A DNA stretch of 64,000 nucleotides from Hymenobacter sp. YC55 (lineage in GTDB: Bacteria > Bacteroidota > Bacteroidia > Cytophagales > Hymenobacteraceae), in the NCBI RefSeq assembly GCF_029433095.1, contig NZ_JARNTX010000001.1, positions 496,001 through 560,000 on the forward strand, written 5' to 3'. Positions 17,448 to 26,914 of this stretch are shown piece after piece (the stretch's first letter is position 1; each line of letters opens with the position of its first letter). The notes beneath the pieces are model-generated. The model was not told where the DNA came from and searched no databases. It saw nothing but the letters and a program-made list of their open reading frames with translations. The translations under genes and the position numbers were made by a program.

Positions 17448-18251
17448 ATGAAATTCTCTTTTTCTTCGACTTTCACCAAGTTAACACTTGCTGCCGCTGT
17501 AGCTACTTCAGTAGCTAGTTGCGACGATCCAGAATATCCCACTCCCACACCGGCTACAGCTCCTTCCACCTCGCAGGGTCGATATCTGGTAGTTAATGCT
17601 GCCCCAAACTCAGGTAGCGGTCAACTCGTCAGCATTGACAATGTGAATGTGACTACCCCCCCAGCTGCAGTTCCTTACCTGAGTACTTCAGCAGCTTACA
17701 CTAGCATTTCGGCTGGACCACGGCTATTGCTGTTTTCTACGCCTACTAACCTTAACAATCAGTTGATTCCGGCTCGTGCTACCTTTGGTACCAACACAAC
17801 CAGCACGGTATTCCTTACTGATTTGCCTACACGCGCTGCATCAGGAACTGATCTTGGCGGTATTCGTAGCGTAGTTTTATCTGACAACCTAGCAGCTCCA
17901 GCGGCAGGTAAGGCTAAAATCCGTTTTGTGAATTTGGCGACTTCAGGCACCTACGGCATCTTCATCACGGGTGCGTCGCCAGCAACTCCACTCTTCCCTG
18001 TTGCTCCTACACGTTCCTCGCGAGGAACTACCACCACTATAAACGGTAGTACGTTCAACTTCGCTAATTTTATCGAGGTAGATGCTCGCACGTATGCATT
18101 AGATGTACGCTCCTCGGCTACAGCTGCACCGGTAACTGGTACGCAACAGGCTTTCACCTTTGCTGCTGGCAAGATCTATACTTTGTATGTGCGTGGGGTA
18201 GCAGGCAATTCTGCTACAGCATTAGGAATTTCTACAGTACTACATAACTAA
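17448..18251 (+). CDS. DUF4397-domain lipoprotein
   Basis: 267-residue protein of unknown function. A signal peptide ends in lipobox VASC at about residues 25-28, followed by a Pro/Thr-rich linker (DDPEYPTPTPATAPST). Beta-rich segments fit DUF4397: RYLVVNAAPNSGSGQLVSI, a middle KIRFVNLATSGTYGIF and a C-terminal KIYTLYVRGVAG. The ATG at 17448 replaces an in-frame TTG at 17430. It shares the optimised codon use of receptor 2 and its transcript, so a surface or periplasmic lipoprotein partner of that receptor is plausible but unproven. Confidence 0.78.
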   Translation: MKFSFSSTFTKLTLAAAVATSVASCDDPEYPTPTPATAPSTSQGRYLVVNAAPNSGSGQLVSIDNVNVTTPPAAVPYLSTSAAYTSISAGPRLLLFSTPTNLNNQLIPARATFGTNTTSTVFLTDLPTRAASGTDLGGIRSVVLSDNLAAPAAGKAKIRFVNLATSGTYGIFITGASPATPLFPVAPTRSSRGTTTTINGSTFNFANFIEVDARTYALDVRSSATAAPVTGTQQAFTFAAGKIYTLYVRGVAGNSATALGISTVLHN

Positions 18252-18270
18252 TAGAGCCTGATTAGTATCG

Positions 18271-18307
18271 GAAAAAGCGAGCAGAGATATTCTCTGCTCG
18301 CTTTTTT
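18271..18307 (+). terminator. Terminator after the DUF4397 gene
   Basis: 16-bp stem AAAAAGCGAGCAGAGA/TCTCTGCTCGCTTTTT with a TAT loop, followed by further T residues. Confidence 0.88.
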
Positions 18308-18462
18308 TATGCCTTTTTGTTTGTTGCCTGCTATAATTCTGTGTGTTCTTATGAGCAGTGTAATATCTGTGCTTGTCTAGAAATGTATAGCCGAGGTGCA
18401 TATCGGCTAAATAAAATTTCTTAATAACATTTTAATAACATGGGATGAGTTGCGCTGATAAG

Positions 18463-18470
18463 TACTTTTG
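18463..18470 (+). promoter_or_regulatory. -7 box of the third TonB-dependent receptor
   Basis: TACTTTTG matches TAnnTTTG, 28 bp before the ATG at 18498. This is the same box and spacing as for receptor 2, so the two promoters are probably duplicates. Confidence 0.5.
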
Positions 18471-18497
18471 TAGCTGGTTTTCACCTATAACTTTTTT

Positions 18498-21400
18498 ATG
18501 AGAAGCACCATTTACCGTTCTCTTCTTCTACTGCTTCTAGCAGTCCTGTCGATACAGCAAGGCTGGTCGCAAGGCACTACTACGGCAGCCATGAGCGGCG
18601 TGATTACTGACAAGGAAGGAGCTGGCTTGCCTGGCGCTACTATCATTGCGGTACACACGCCTACTAACACACAGTATGTAGCACCTACTAACTCAGAAGG
18701 GCGTTACAACATCCAGAACATGCGGGTAGGTGGCCCTTACACCATCCGCATCACCTTTGTAGGATACAAGGAAGCTACGCGAGAAGGTATCTTTTTGACT
18801 CTTGGCCAGAACTTGCGCTTGGATATCAACTTGAGCGAGGCTACCACTGAACTGGCTGGTGTAACAGTTTCAGGCCGCCAGGACCCAGTAATCAATGCCG
18901 GTCGTACGGGTGCTGCCACAACGGTGCAGCGCGAGCAAATTGAGCGTCTGCCCACACTGAACCGTTCGTTGAATGATTTCACTCGCCTCACGCCTCAAGC
19001 CAATGGACAGAGCTTTGGTGGCCGGAACAGTGGTTTCAACAACATTACTGTTGACGGTGCCATCTTTAACAATGCCTTCGGTTTATCGTCAACTGTAGGT
19101 GGCCAAGCTAGTGCACAACCTATTTCGCTAGACGCCATCGACCAGATCCAAGTAAGCATTGCTCCTTTCGACGTACGTCAGGGCTCGTTTACGGGAGCTG
19201 GCATTAACGTAGTAACTCGCTCTGGCACCAACAAATTCTCGGGTTCTATCTATGGCTTCTACCGCGACCAAAATCTGGTGGGTAGCAAGGTAGGTGACTT
19301 CAAGCAGGATTATCCTGATTTCAAACTCAAGAACTACGGCTTCCGTGTTGGCGGCCCTATCATTAAAGACAAATTGTTCTTCTTCGTTAATGCCGAACAA
19401 GAACGTCGTACGGACCCACCGACTGGCAACTTCACCGCAAACCGCGAAACCACTACTCCGCCAGCTGGCTCGCAAACGTCGCAGGCTTCAGCCCGCGACT
19501 TGGATGCCCTGAGTTCTTTCTTACAGGAGCAATACGGCTACAACCCCGGTTCTTACGAGAGCTTCAAACTGCGTTCGAACAGCGACAAGGCGACCATTAA
19601 AGTTGACTGGAACATCAACCAGAACAACCGCTTTAATATCAAGTACAACTACTTGAAGTCATACGCCGACATTCCACCAAGCACGTCAGGTGCTATTGCT
19701 GGTCAACGTTCGCAGTCGCAGTTTGGCCTCCCTTTCTCGTCGTCTTATTACGTAATCAACAACAACCTTAACTCGTTGATTGCGGAATTAAACAGCACAC
19801 TGGGTGGGGGTAAATACTCTAATAACCTAACGGCAGGTTACTCAGCTTTTCGCGATTTTCGCGAGAGTCTAGGAGGCAATCCGTTTCCGCTGGTTGATAT
19901 TGGAAATTCAGTTGGTCGAAGCACGACAACAACTGCTTTAGCTGGTATTACTGCAACGAACTCGCTGACTTCGTTCGGTTATGAACCCTTTACGGCATTC
20001 AACATTCTAAACTCGGATGTATATCAAATTGGTGACAACTTCACTGCCTACTTAGGCAAGCACAACGTGACAGTTGGTACCTACAACGAGTTTTATAAGT
20101 TCGAAAACGGCTTCGCGCCGAACTATTACGGCAACTACTCTTTCAACTCGCTGGAGGATTTCTACGCATCGGCTGGTTACAATTATGACCGCGCTAGTGC
20201 TAGCGTGACGCCACTAGCTGCTGGTGCTGTTCGGCCTGGTCCTGCTCGCTACAACCTGCAGTACACTACGCCTGGTCAGACAGCTATTGTAGGATTGAAG
20301 GCTGCACAGCTTGGCTTATATGCTCAAGATGAATGGTCGCTTCTTAATAACCTGAAAGTAATTTACGGTCTGCGTGCCGACCTGCCGTTCCTCACCTCAG
20401 ATCTACTACAAAACACCAACGCTGCAAGCTTAACTTTCCGCGATGGAGTGCAACTCAACACGGGCGGCGTACCTAAGAAATCGGTACTGTTCTCGCCCCG
20501 GGTTGGTTTCAACTGGGATGTGAACGATGACAAGCAGACGCAAGTGCGAGGTGGTTCGGGTATTTTCACCGGACGTATTCCTTTCGTGTGGCTTTCCAAC
20601 CAGGCCAGCAACAACGGCTTGCAGTTCGGTTCGTTTAGCACCTCGGGTTCGGTGGCTACTACTAATGCTACTACAGGCGTAGTTTCTCCTAACGCTTCCA
20701 TCTATCCATTCAGCCCCGATGTTGATGCGTATCGTCCTCAGAATGCAACGGCTAACACGTCTTACAACTTAGCTGTAACTGATACAGACTTCAAATTCCC
20801 GCAAGTATGGCGGACCAACATTGCCGTTGACCAGGTATTGCCTGGAGGTGTTATTGCCACGTTGGAAGCCTTCTACACCAAGGATCTTAACGCCATATAT
20901 CACCAGAACGTGAACTTGCCCGGTAGTGAAAGCGCACCATTTGCTCGCGCAAACGGTGCCGACAACCGGGAGATTTTTTACACATTGGGTGCAGCGCAAG
21001 CAGCTCCGAATGCTGATCTGCGAGTAGCAACACGCAACTATCAGATCTACGGTTCAGTCCCTGCAGCTCAAGGAGGCAACACAGCTGCTCGCCCAAATAT
21101 TAGCGATGCTATCTTGATGACGAACACCAAGAAAGGATATTCTTACGCTGTAACCGGACAGCTGCAGAAGAGCTTTGCTAGTGGTTTCTATTTGAGTGCA
21201 GCTTATACCTACTCGGATGCTCGTTCGGTAAACGATGGTGGTTCGATTGCTCAGTCAATCTGGCGCGACCGTTCTATTTCGGGCGACCCGAATGCGGATG
21301 TACTAAGCTATTCGCAGTTCTTGCAGCAGCACCGTGTAATTGCATCGGGTTCTTATCGTAAGGAGTACCTCGGCCACTTAGGTACCACTATTTCGTTGTT

Positions 21401-22049
21401 CTATGAAGCTGCCCCAGCGGTGGTTAGCAGTACGGCACGCTTTTCATATGTCTACTCTGGCGATATGAACGGCGACAACCAAACCTCAAACGACCTGATG
21501 TACATCCCGCGTAACCAAGCTGAGATTAACCTGCGGGATATTATATACACCTATACGCCTGCACCAGGTGCGACACCAGTGGAGTATGCACGGTACACGG
21601 TAGCTCAGCAGTATGCTGACCTGGAGAACTATATCAATCAGGATAAGTATTTGAGCAAACACCGTGGCGAGTATGCCGAGCGTAACGGCGCCGTACGTCC
21701 ATGGCAGAAGCGTCTTGATGCTCGTTTGCTTCAGGACCTATTCACTAACATTGGTGAAAACCGTAACGCGTTGCAGTTGAGCATTGACATCTTCAACATC
21801 GGTAACCTAATCAACAAAGATTGGGGAGTGTTGCAGACGCCTAACCGCACCAACCCGCTCACTTTTGCCGGGTACAATGCACAAGGCCAGCCGGTCTTTA
21901 CTTTCCCTTACTTCACCAATCCAGTTCGTAACGCTGCGGACAACACAGTGACGCAAGGCACGCCACTTACCAAAACCTTCCGTAACGATACGGGTGGACT
22001 TGGCTCACGTTGGCAAGGACAGATTGGCTTACGTTACATCTTCAACTAA
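18498..22049 (+). CDS. Oar-like TonB-dependent outer-membrane receptor 3
   Basis: 1183 residues, the longest of the three. A signal peptide ends GWSQG, followed by the regulatory-like domain (ITDKEGAGLPGATI, NSEGRYNIQNMRVGGPY), the plug (REQIERLPTLNRSLNDF, GAGINVVTRSGTN) and a barrel ending RYIFN. The N-terminal third is very close to the paralogues, while the barrel and its loops diverge strongly, suggesting different ligands. Codons are optimised as in receptor 2. It is flanked by terminators on both sides, so it is a single-gene transcript. Confidence 0.88.
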   Translation: MRSTIYRSLLLLLLAVLSIQQGWSQGTTTAAMSGVITDKEGAGLPGATIIAVHTPTNTQYVAPTNSEGRYNIQNMRVGGPYTIRITFVGYKEATREGIFLTLGQNLRLDINLSEATTELAGVTVSGRQDPVINAGRTGAATTVQREQIERLPTLNRSLNDFTRLTPQANGQSFGGRNSGFNNITVDGAIFNNAFGLSSTVGGQASAQPISLDAIDQIQVSIAPFDVRQGSFTGAGINVVTRSGTNKFSGSIYGFYRDQNLVGSKVGDFKQDYPDFKLKNYGFRVGGPIIKDKLFFFVNAEQERRTDPPTGNFTANRETTTPPAGSQTSQASARDLDALSSFLQEQYGYNPGSYESFKLRSNSDKATIKVDWNINQNNRFNIKYNYLKSYADIPPSTSGAIAGQRSQSQFGLPFSSSYYVINNNLNSLIAELNSTLGGGKYSNNLTAGYSAFRDFRESLGGNPFPLVDIGNSVGRSTTTTALAGITATNSLTSFGYEPFTAFNILNSDVYQIGDNFTAYLGKHNVTVGTYNEFYKFENGFAPNYYGNYSFNSLEDFYASAGYNYDRASASVTPLAAGAVRPGPARYNLQYTTPGQTAIVGLKAAQLGLYAQDEWSLLNNLKVIYGLRADLPFLTSDLLQNTNAASLTFRDGVQLNTGGVPKKSVLFSPRVGFNWDVNDDKQTQVRGGSGIFTGRIPFVWLSNQASNNGLQFGSFSTSGSVATTNATTGVVSPNASIYPFSPDVDAYRPQNATANTSYNLAVTDTDFKFPQVWRTNIAVDQVLPGGVIATLEAFYTKDLNAIYHQNVNLPGSESAPFARANGADNREIFYTLGAAQAAPNADLRVATRNYQIYGSVPAAQGGNTAARPNISDAILMTNTKKGYSYAVTGQLQKSFASGFYLSAAYTYSDARSVNDGGSIAQSIWRDRSISGDPNADVLSYSQFLQQHRVIASGSYRKEYLGHLGTTISLFYEAAPAVVSSTARFSYVYSGDMNGDNQTSNDLMYIPRNQAEINLRDIIYTYTPAPGATPVEYARYTVAQQYADLENYINQDKYLSKHRGEYAERNGAVRPWQKRLDARLLQDLFTNIGENRNALQLSIDIFNIGNLINKDWGVLQTPNRTNPLTFAGYNAQGQPVFTFPYFTNPVRNAADNTVTQGTPLTKTFRNDTGGLGSRWQGQIGLRYIFN

Positions 22050-22069
22050 GCCAGTGGTTTAGCTTACTG

Positions 22070-22107
22070 AAAACGGGGTTGGCACTACTGCCAACCCCGT
22101 TTTTTTG
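22070..22107 (+). terminator. Terminator after receptor 3
   Basis: Perfect stem AAAACGGGGTTGGCA/TGCCAACCCCGTTTT around CTAC, followed by a T run. Confidence 0.88.
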
Positions 22108-22149
22108 TGCGCATACGCTATTTATTTCACTGTTTTTTCGTGTTTAGCC

Positions 22150-22179
22150 TTGCAGTTTCCAAAACCAGCCGTACTTTTG
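22150..22179 (+). promoter_or_regulatory. Promoter of tRNA-Ala
   Basis: -33-like TTG at 22150-22152, 19 bp spacer, and -7 box TACTTTTG at 22172-22179; the mature tRNA begins 40 bp downstream. Confidence 0.6.
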
Positions 22180-22217
22180 TCCCACTCAAACGCAAGCGGC
22201 GAATGAGGAATTAAAAA

Positions 22218-22292
<75 letters not shown>

Positions 22293-22298
22293 CTTCCT

Positions 22299-22330
22299 AA
22301 AAGCCTAACCCACACGGTTAGGCTTTTTTG
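22299..22330 (+). terminator. Terminator of the tRNA-Ala transcript
   Basis: Stem AAGCCTAACC/GGTTAGGCTT with loop CACAC and a T6 tail, starting 9 bp after the tRNA. Confidence 0.85.
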
Positions 22331-22376
22331 TTTTTCTACTTTTGCATTTGTTGCCTAAACGAACTTGTGTGAAAAC

Positions 22377-22412
22377 AAAAAAGCTGCTCCTGAAACTAGG
22401 AACAGCTTTTCA
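22377..22412 (-). terminator. Terminator of cysK
   Basis: On the minus strand AAGCTGTTCCT pairs with AGGAGCAGCTT (one G-U) around a 6-nt loop, followed by TTTTTTG. Confidence 0.8.
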
Positions 22413-22430
22413 ACTAGTGGGCTTCGGAGG

Positions 22431-23351
22431 TTATACAAACAAGCCTTCAACAGATAAGTACCGTTCGCCGGTGTCGTAGCAGAAGGTGAGGACCCGGCCA
22501 CCCTGTGGTACTTCGTCTAATTTCTTAGCTACTGCTGCCAATGAAGCTCCTGAAGAGACGCCCATGAAGATGCCTTCTTCACGAGCAGCACGACGGGCCA
22601 TATCGAAAGCTTCTTGCTGGCTTACTTGGATAGTGCCATCGAGAATCTCGCGGTGCAGGTTGGCAGGAATAAAGCCAGCGCCAATGCCTTGGATGGGGTG
22701 GGGGCCAGGAGCACCGCCGCTAATAACCGGCGAGAGTTCCGGCTCAACGGCAAAAGTCTTCATGTTCGGAAAAAGGGGCTTGAGCACCTCCGTAACAGCT
22801 GTGATGTGGCCACCGGTACCTACCCCAGTGATGTGGTAGTCGAAGCCTTCGGGTGCGTCGCGCAGAATCTCCTGCGCTGTTGTTTCGGCGTGTACCTTGA
22901 TGTTGGCTGGATTTTCGAATTGCATGGGCATCCAAGCACCGGGGGTATCTCGCACGATTTCGTGCGCTTTCTCTATGGCGCCCTTCATGCCCTTCTCACG
23001 AGGGGTGAGTTCCAAATTAGCGCCGTAGGCAGCCATTAGTCGCCGCCGCTCTATCGACATGGATTCGGGCATTACCAACGTCAGCTTATAACCTTTCACG
23101 GCTGCTACCATGGCCAAGCCTACTCCGGTATTACCGGAGGTCGGTTCTACAATCAGGCTGTCTGGGGTCAGAATGCCGTCTTGCTCCGCCTGTTCGATCA
23201 TGCTTAAGGCAATACGGTCCTTGATGCTACCGCCGGGGTTGGCACGTTCTAGTTTCACCCACACTTCCACATCGGGGCGGTGGGCAAAAAGTTTGTTGAT
23301 ACGCAATAGGGGCGTGCTGCCAATAGTATCCAGAATGGATTGGGCTTTCAT
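22431..23351 (-). CDS. cysK: Cysteine synthase A (O-acetylserine sulfhydrylase)
   Basis: PLP enzyme that makes L-cysteine from O-acetylserine and sulfide. It has 306 residues, the normal length. The PLP lysine is Lys44 in NPGGSIKDR. The substrate loop [11 protein letters not shown] lies near residue 68, the phosphate-binding loop [11 protein letters not shown] near 175, and [10 protein letters not shown] near 262. The start is the ATG complement of 23349-23351. It follows cysE (gap 108 bp) in the same direction, so the two steps of cysteine synthesis are encoded together and their products could form the cysteine synthase complex. Confidence 0.94.
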   Translation of the reverse strand: MKAQSILDTIGSTPLLRINKLFAHRPDVEVWVKLERANPGGSIKDRIALSMIEQAEQDGILTPDSLIVEPTSGNTGVGLAMVAAVKGYKLTLVMPESMSIERRRLMAAYGANLELTPREKGMKGAIEKAHEIVRDTPGAWMPMQFENPANIKVHAETTAQEILRDAPEGFDYHITGVGTGGHITAVTEVLKPLFPNMKTFAVEPELSPVISGGAPGPHPIQGIGAGFIPANLHREILDGTIQVSQQEAFDMARRAAREEGIFMGVSSGASLAAVAKKLDEVPQGGRVLTFCYDTGERYLSVEGLFV

Positions 23352-23459
23352 CAGAGAATCTGTAAGAAGGTGAGAGTTGGGAGTTGGAAAGTGCTTGTTG
23401 CCTGTGAGAGTCTCGCACTAAAAATGAGGAATTCTCTATTCTTGGCAAGGACAAGCTAG

Positions 23460-24299
23460 TTAAATCGAGAAAGTAAGGTCGGCGGCGGGGTCCTCGCTGC
23501 GCGTGACGTGTATTTGGGCCCGGTGATACACGCGCGAGTGAGAAGGGACACTTTCTGTAAGCCAGACGTTGCCGCCGATGATGCTGTGGCGGCCGATTAC
23601 TGTGTTGCCACCCAGAATAGTGGCCCCAGCGTACAGCACTACATCGTCTTCGATGGTAGGGTGGCGCTTGATACCCTGCAATTCTTTGCTAACACTCAGG
23701 GCCCCTAGCGTTACGCCTTGGTATATCTTCACATGAGCACCAATAACCGTGGTTTCCCCAATCACGATACCGGTGCCGTGGTCGATGCAAAACGAAGGAC
23801 CGATGCGGGCCCCCGGGTGTATATCAACCCCTGTGAGTTGGTGCGCATGCTCACTGATTAGGCGTGGTACCCGGGGGACACGCAGCAGATGCAGGGCATG
23901 AGCCACACGGTGCATAGCCGTAGCGTAGAAGCCCGGATACGTAGCAATAACCTCTTCAATGCCTTGTGCAGCCGGGTCGGCAGCCAGAACAGCGGCGGCA
24001 TCACGTAGAAGTTGCTCGCGCATGGATGGCAAGCCAGCCATAAGAGCGGCGGCCACGGCTGCGGGCGTATCGGGCATAGATACGCGGGTAAGGAGAGACG
24101 CCAAGTCGGTTTGGAACTGACTGAGAGTAGCCGCTATGGCATCTGGGCGGAGCAGTGGCTGGCTGGTCCGCTCCGGAAACAGCAGCTCAAGCAGTGACTC
24201 GGCAAGCTGACAAAAGGCAGGACCTGGCAGCGGCGTAGCTACTTGCTGGTGCGCCCGCGCTAGAGCCCGCACAAAAGGAGTATCAGAGGAAAAAGACAT
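23460..24299 (-). CDS. cysE: Serine O-acetyltransferase
   Basis: Acetyl-CoA-dependent acetylation of L-serine, the first step of cysteine synthesis. It has 279 residues: a helical N-terminal region (about 1-150), then a left-handed beta-helix of hexapeptide repeats, with GVDIHPGARIGPSFCIDHG and TGIVIGETTVIGAHVKIYQG (His of IDHG is the usual catalytic residue). The C-terminus does not end in the classic Ile-rich CysK-binding tail of E. coli but does end in Ile (LTFSI), so complex formation with CysK remains possible. It is first of a cysE-cysK pair and divergent from the cupin gene. Confidence 0.92.
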   Translation of the reverse strand: MSFSSDTPFVRALARAHQQVATPLPGPAFCQLAESLLELLFPERTSQPLLRPDAIAATLSQFQTDLASLLTRVSMPDTPAAVAAALMAGLPSMREQLLRDAAAVLAADPAAQGIEEVIATYPGFYATAMHRVAHALHLLRVPRVPRLISEHAHQLTGVDIHPGARIGPSFCIDHGTGIVIGETTVIGAHVKIYQGVTLGALSVSKELQGIKRHPTIEDDVVLYAGATILGGNTVIGRHSIIGGNVWLTESVPSHSRVYHRAQIHVTRSEDPAADLTFSI

Positions 24300-24516
24300 A
24301 GAAAAACGGGCAGAGCCAGCAATCTTAATTTACGCTTGAGCTAAGAAAAGGAGCTGAAAAAACATGCAGCACTTCTGCAACAGCTCTCAACTAGCAACAA
24401 CACGGAAAGTTCGAGCCATAAAACGTAGCAACCGCAACCGAGGAGTCTGCGTTAGGAAGTTGGTCTTCCCGCGAAGACGCTGCATTCATTCGTACACTCA
24501 TTTACGCTACATCGAC

Positions 24517-24858
24517 ATGGCCGATACCACCATTACGAAAATTGATTCCACGCATTCACCTAAAGGTGCGGAAGGCGAAAAGTATTTGGCCTCCGGCATT
24601 CACGTAGCCATGCGCCTGTGGGAAGATGAAGAGCCCGGCGAATCGAAAGAACCCGTTAGTCGTCCTTATGAAACAGTTGGGTATGTGCTAAAGGGAAGAG
24701 CCGAACTGCATTCAGAAGGCCAGATGGTATTGCTTGAACCCGGCAATTCATGGGTGGTACCTAAAGGTGCCGCACACACCTACAAAATTCTAGAAACCTT
24801 CTCGGCTGTTGAAGCCACTACGCCGCCAGCCCAAGCACACGGCCGCGACGGACACTAA
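24517..24858 (+). CDS. Small cupin-domain protein
   Basis: 113-residue single-domain cupin of unknown substrate. The beta-barrel core is seen in YETVGYVLKGRAELHSEG (motif 1 region) and LLEPGNSWVVPKGAAHTYKI (motif 2 region). The first-motif His pair is incomplete (Glu and His remain), so metal binding is uncertain. The start MADTTITK is chosen; an in-frame ATG at 24364 would add 51 basic residues that do not resemble the family. It is divergent from cysE and convergent with the HEAT-cyclophilin gene through a shared terminator. Confidence 0.75.
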   Translation: MADTTITKIDSTHSPKGAEGEKYLASGIHVAMRLWEDEEPGESKEPVSRPYETVGYVLKGRAELHSEGQMVLLEPGNSWVVPKGAAHTYKILETFSAVEATTPPAQAHGRDGH

Positions 24859-24876
24859 GCAGCGCATACGAGGCAT

Positions 24877-24927
24877 AAAGGGCACCAAACCGTACTATAG
24901 CCGTGCAGTTTGATGCCCTTTTTTATT
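24877..24927. terminator. Bidirectional terminator between the cupin and HEAT-cyclophilin genes
   Basis: AAAGGGCACCAAAC (24877-24890) pairs with GTTTGATGCCCTTT (24908-24921) with one mismatch, followed by T-rich sequence on the plus strand. It lies between convergent genes and overlaps the last codons of the minus-strand gene. Confidence 0.7.
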
Positions 24928-26914
24928 TTACTAGCTCCATTCGCACTATTTTGTCGCCAATGTCGAGGCGGTGCACTACATCCATGCCCTTCACTACTTG
25001 AGCAAAAATAGTGTAGCGGCCATCGAGGTGGGGGGTGGGCGTATGAGTGATAAACCACTGGCAACTTTCGGTGTCTTTGCCTGCTGAGGCCAGTCCTACG
25101 GCTCCTTCCCCGTAACGCAAATCGCCAAATTCCGAGCGCAGATTGTAGTCGGTGCTGCCTGAGCCGTCGCCGCGAGGGTCCCCGCCCTGCACAACAAAAT
25201 TGGGTACTACGCGGTGAAACGTTTTGCCATTGTAGAAGCCTTGGCGCACTAATTCCACGAAGTTAGCCACCGAGCCCGGAGCATCTGCCACGTGCAACTG
25301 CATGAAAATTTCGCCTTTTGTCGTGCTTAGCAACACCCGTTGCTGAGTTGAGACAGAGCGCACCACAACCCAATTGATAGGGTGGCTAGCGGCAGTAGCT
25401 ACGGGCGTCGGGGTAGCAGGTTTATTCTGAAGATAGTCCAGGGTTTGCTGCAATGCCTGCCAAGCTTCTAAGTCGCGAGGCAATACCAATTTGTCGCGGG
25501 CCGCAACAATAAAAGTTGAGTCGGGGAGCAACTGCCGTAGGTTTAGCTTGGGGTCACGTAACGCCTCGGCGGCAGTGCTCATGATGGTGACGTCGCCGCT
25601 GCCCATAGCCCGGCGTATCGTAAGAGCAAAGGCAGCTTGTTGAGCTTCAGGGAAGTCAGGCAGCCGGCGCATAGCTACCAGCGCCTCCATTCCATAAGAC
25701 CCTACAACTAGCGGCTGCCCGCTGGCAAACGTGGCTTGCTCCACAAATTCGTAGGCTGCCGGGTCCTCGCCCAAGGCCTTCAGCAGATAGGCCTTCTCAT
25801 ACGGATCGGTAGCGGCAGCATAACGCTGTTGCACCGCGGTCCGGATGGCACCTCGCTCGGTACCCCCAAGTTTGAGTGCTGTAGCTAGCAGTGTGGCCCG
25901 AACGCGCCAATTAGTAAGCTTGTTGGCTTTCTCTAGAAACAATACTCCAGGCTCGCCGCTGGCGTGATTCAAGAAAAACTCGGCCGCCGTTAAGGCCACT
26001 TGGTTGCTCGGGTCAGAAATGGCTTCCCACGCCGCCTCTTTCACGGGAGCGTACATGGTAGCATTCATGGCTCGCAAGGCACTTACCCGCACCCGATAAT
26101 CCGAGTCCCGACGGGCCAAACCCACCAACGTGGGAGCGATAGTCGGACTTTTAACTTTGCCTAGTGCGGTAGTTGCCATGGCCCGAACTACCGCATCACG
26201 GTCGGTGGTGGCAGTTGTTAGCGCTGTTTGGTAGGCTGTAAGGTCGAGGCGCGGAGTACGAGCCAACGTGAAGGCCGCGCCTTGCCGGGCCGCCAGGGGC
26301 ATTTGTTGATCGAGCAAAGCTACTGCTCGAGCCACTGCCGCCTCGGAAGTAACGCCTCGATTACCGGCCCGAAGTAGCGCCCACGCCTGTCCTGCCACGG
26401 CTGCTGTGTCGGTGCCGACAAAGCTCCGAACAAGTTGGCGCAAGGAAGTAGTAGTGACGCAACGGCCCAGTGCCTCAAACAAGTAGCGCTGATCAGTAGG
26501 AGCGGGGGAAGACGACGTAAGCCGCGCCATGAGGGGTGCCACTGCGGTTGAGTCGCCGGTTTGGCCTAACGCGTATGCTGCCGCCCGCCTAACGGCTTGG
26601 TCAGCGTCGCCGAGCAAAGGCTGCAAACTGACAGTGGCAGCCTTGTCTTGCACCGAAGCCAATGCCAACGCCGCGGCCCGCCGGTAGCGTACTTCAGCAT
26701 TCGTCAGATAAGGTAGCAGCGCCGCGGTGTTGCGCTCGTCCTGAGCGGTTGCAATAGCCCGCAAAGTGGCATCCTCAAACGGATTGGCAGCAGCCAGTGC
26801 CGTTGGCACAGAAGCTTTGGGCGAGGAAGTAGTGCAGGCTGTTGTGAACACAGCTAGCAGGCTAGTCCAACAAACTAAGTTGGTTAACCTAATCGGACGA
26901 GTACATAGAATCAT
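24923..26914 (-). CDS. Lipoprotein with HEAT repeats fused to a cyclophilin-type peptidyl-prolyl isomerase
   Basis: 663-residue envelope protein. An N-terminal signal with lipobox-like TTAC (near residue 27) is followed by about 440 residues of alpha-helical HEAT-like repeats (RYRRAAALALASVQD, VRRAAAYALGQTGD, VRAMATTALGKV, RVRVSALRAMN). The C-terminal 160 residues are a cyclophilin domain: FVELVRQGFYNGKTFHRVVP, VQGGDPRGDG and QWFITHTPTPHLDGRYT. This predicts a periplasmic foldase with a large scaffold. The start at 26914 (MILCTRPIRL) gives a clean signal peptide; a longer frame to 26992 was rejected. It is a single-gene transcript. Confidence 0.85.
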   Translation of the reverse strand: MILCTRPIRLTNLVCWTSLLAVFTTACTTSSPKASVPTALAAANPFEDATLRAIATAQDERNTAALLPYLTNAEVRYRRAAALALASVQDKAATVSLQPLLGDADQAVRRAAAYALGQTGDSTAVAPLMARLTSSSPAPTDQRYLFEALGRCVTTTSLRQLVRSFVGTDTAAVAGQAWALLRAGNRGVTSEAAVARAVALLDQQMPLAARQGAAFTLARTPRLDLTAYQTALTTATTDRDAVVRAMATTALGKVKSPTIAPTLVGLARRDSDYRVRVSALRAMNATMYAPVKEAAWEAISDPSNQVALTAAEFFLNHASGEPGVLFLEKANKLTNWRVRATLLATALKLGGTERGAIRTAVQQRYAAATDPYEKAYLLKALGEDPAAYEFVEQATFASGQPLVVGSYGMEALVAMRRLPDFPEAQQAAFALTIRRAMGSGDVTIMSTAAEALRDPKLNLRQLLPDSTFIVAARDKLVLPRDLEAWQALQQTLDYLQNKPATPTPVATAASHPINWVVVRSVSTQQRVLLSTTKGEIFMQLHVADAPGSVANFVELVRQGFYNGKTFHRVVPNFVVQGGDPRGDGSGSTDYNLRSEFGDLRYGEGAVGLASAGKDTESCQWFITHTPTPHLDGRYTIFAQVVKGMDVVHRLDIGDKIVRMELVK

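Noticed and set aside
10761-22049. SusC/SusD polysaccharide-utilisation locus
   Set aside because: There is no SusD homologue or glycoside hydrolase; the receptors are Oar-like, with a DUF4397 lipoprotein instead.
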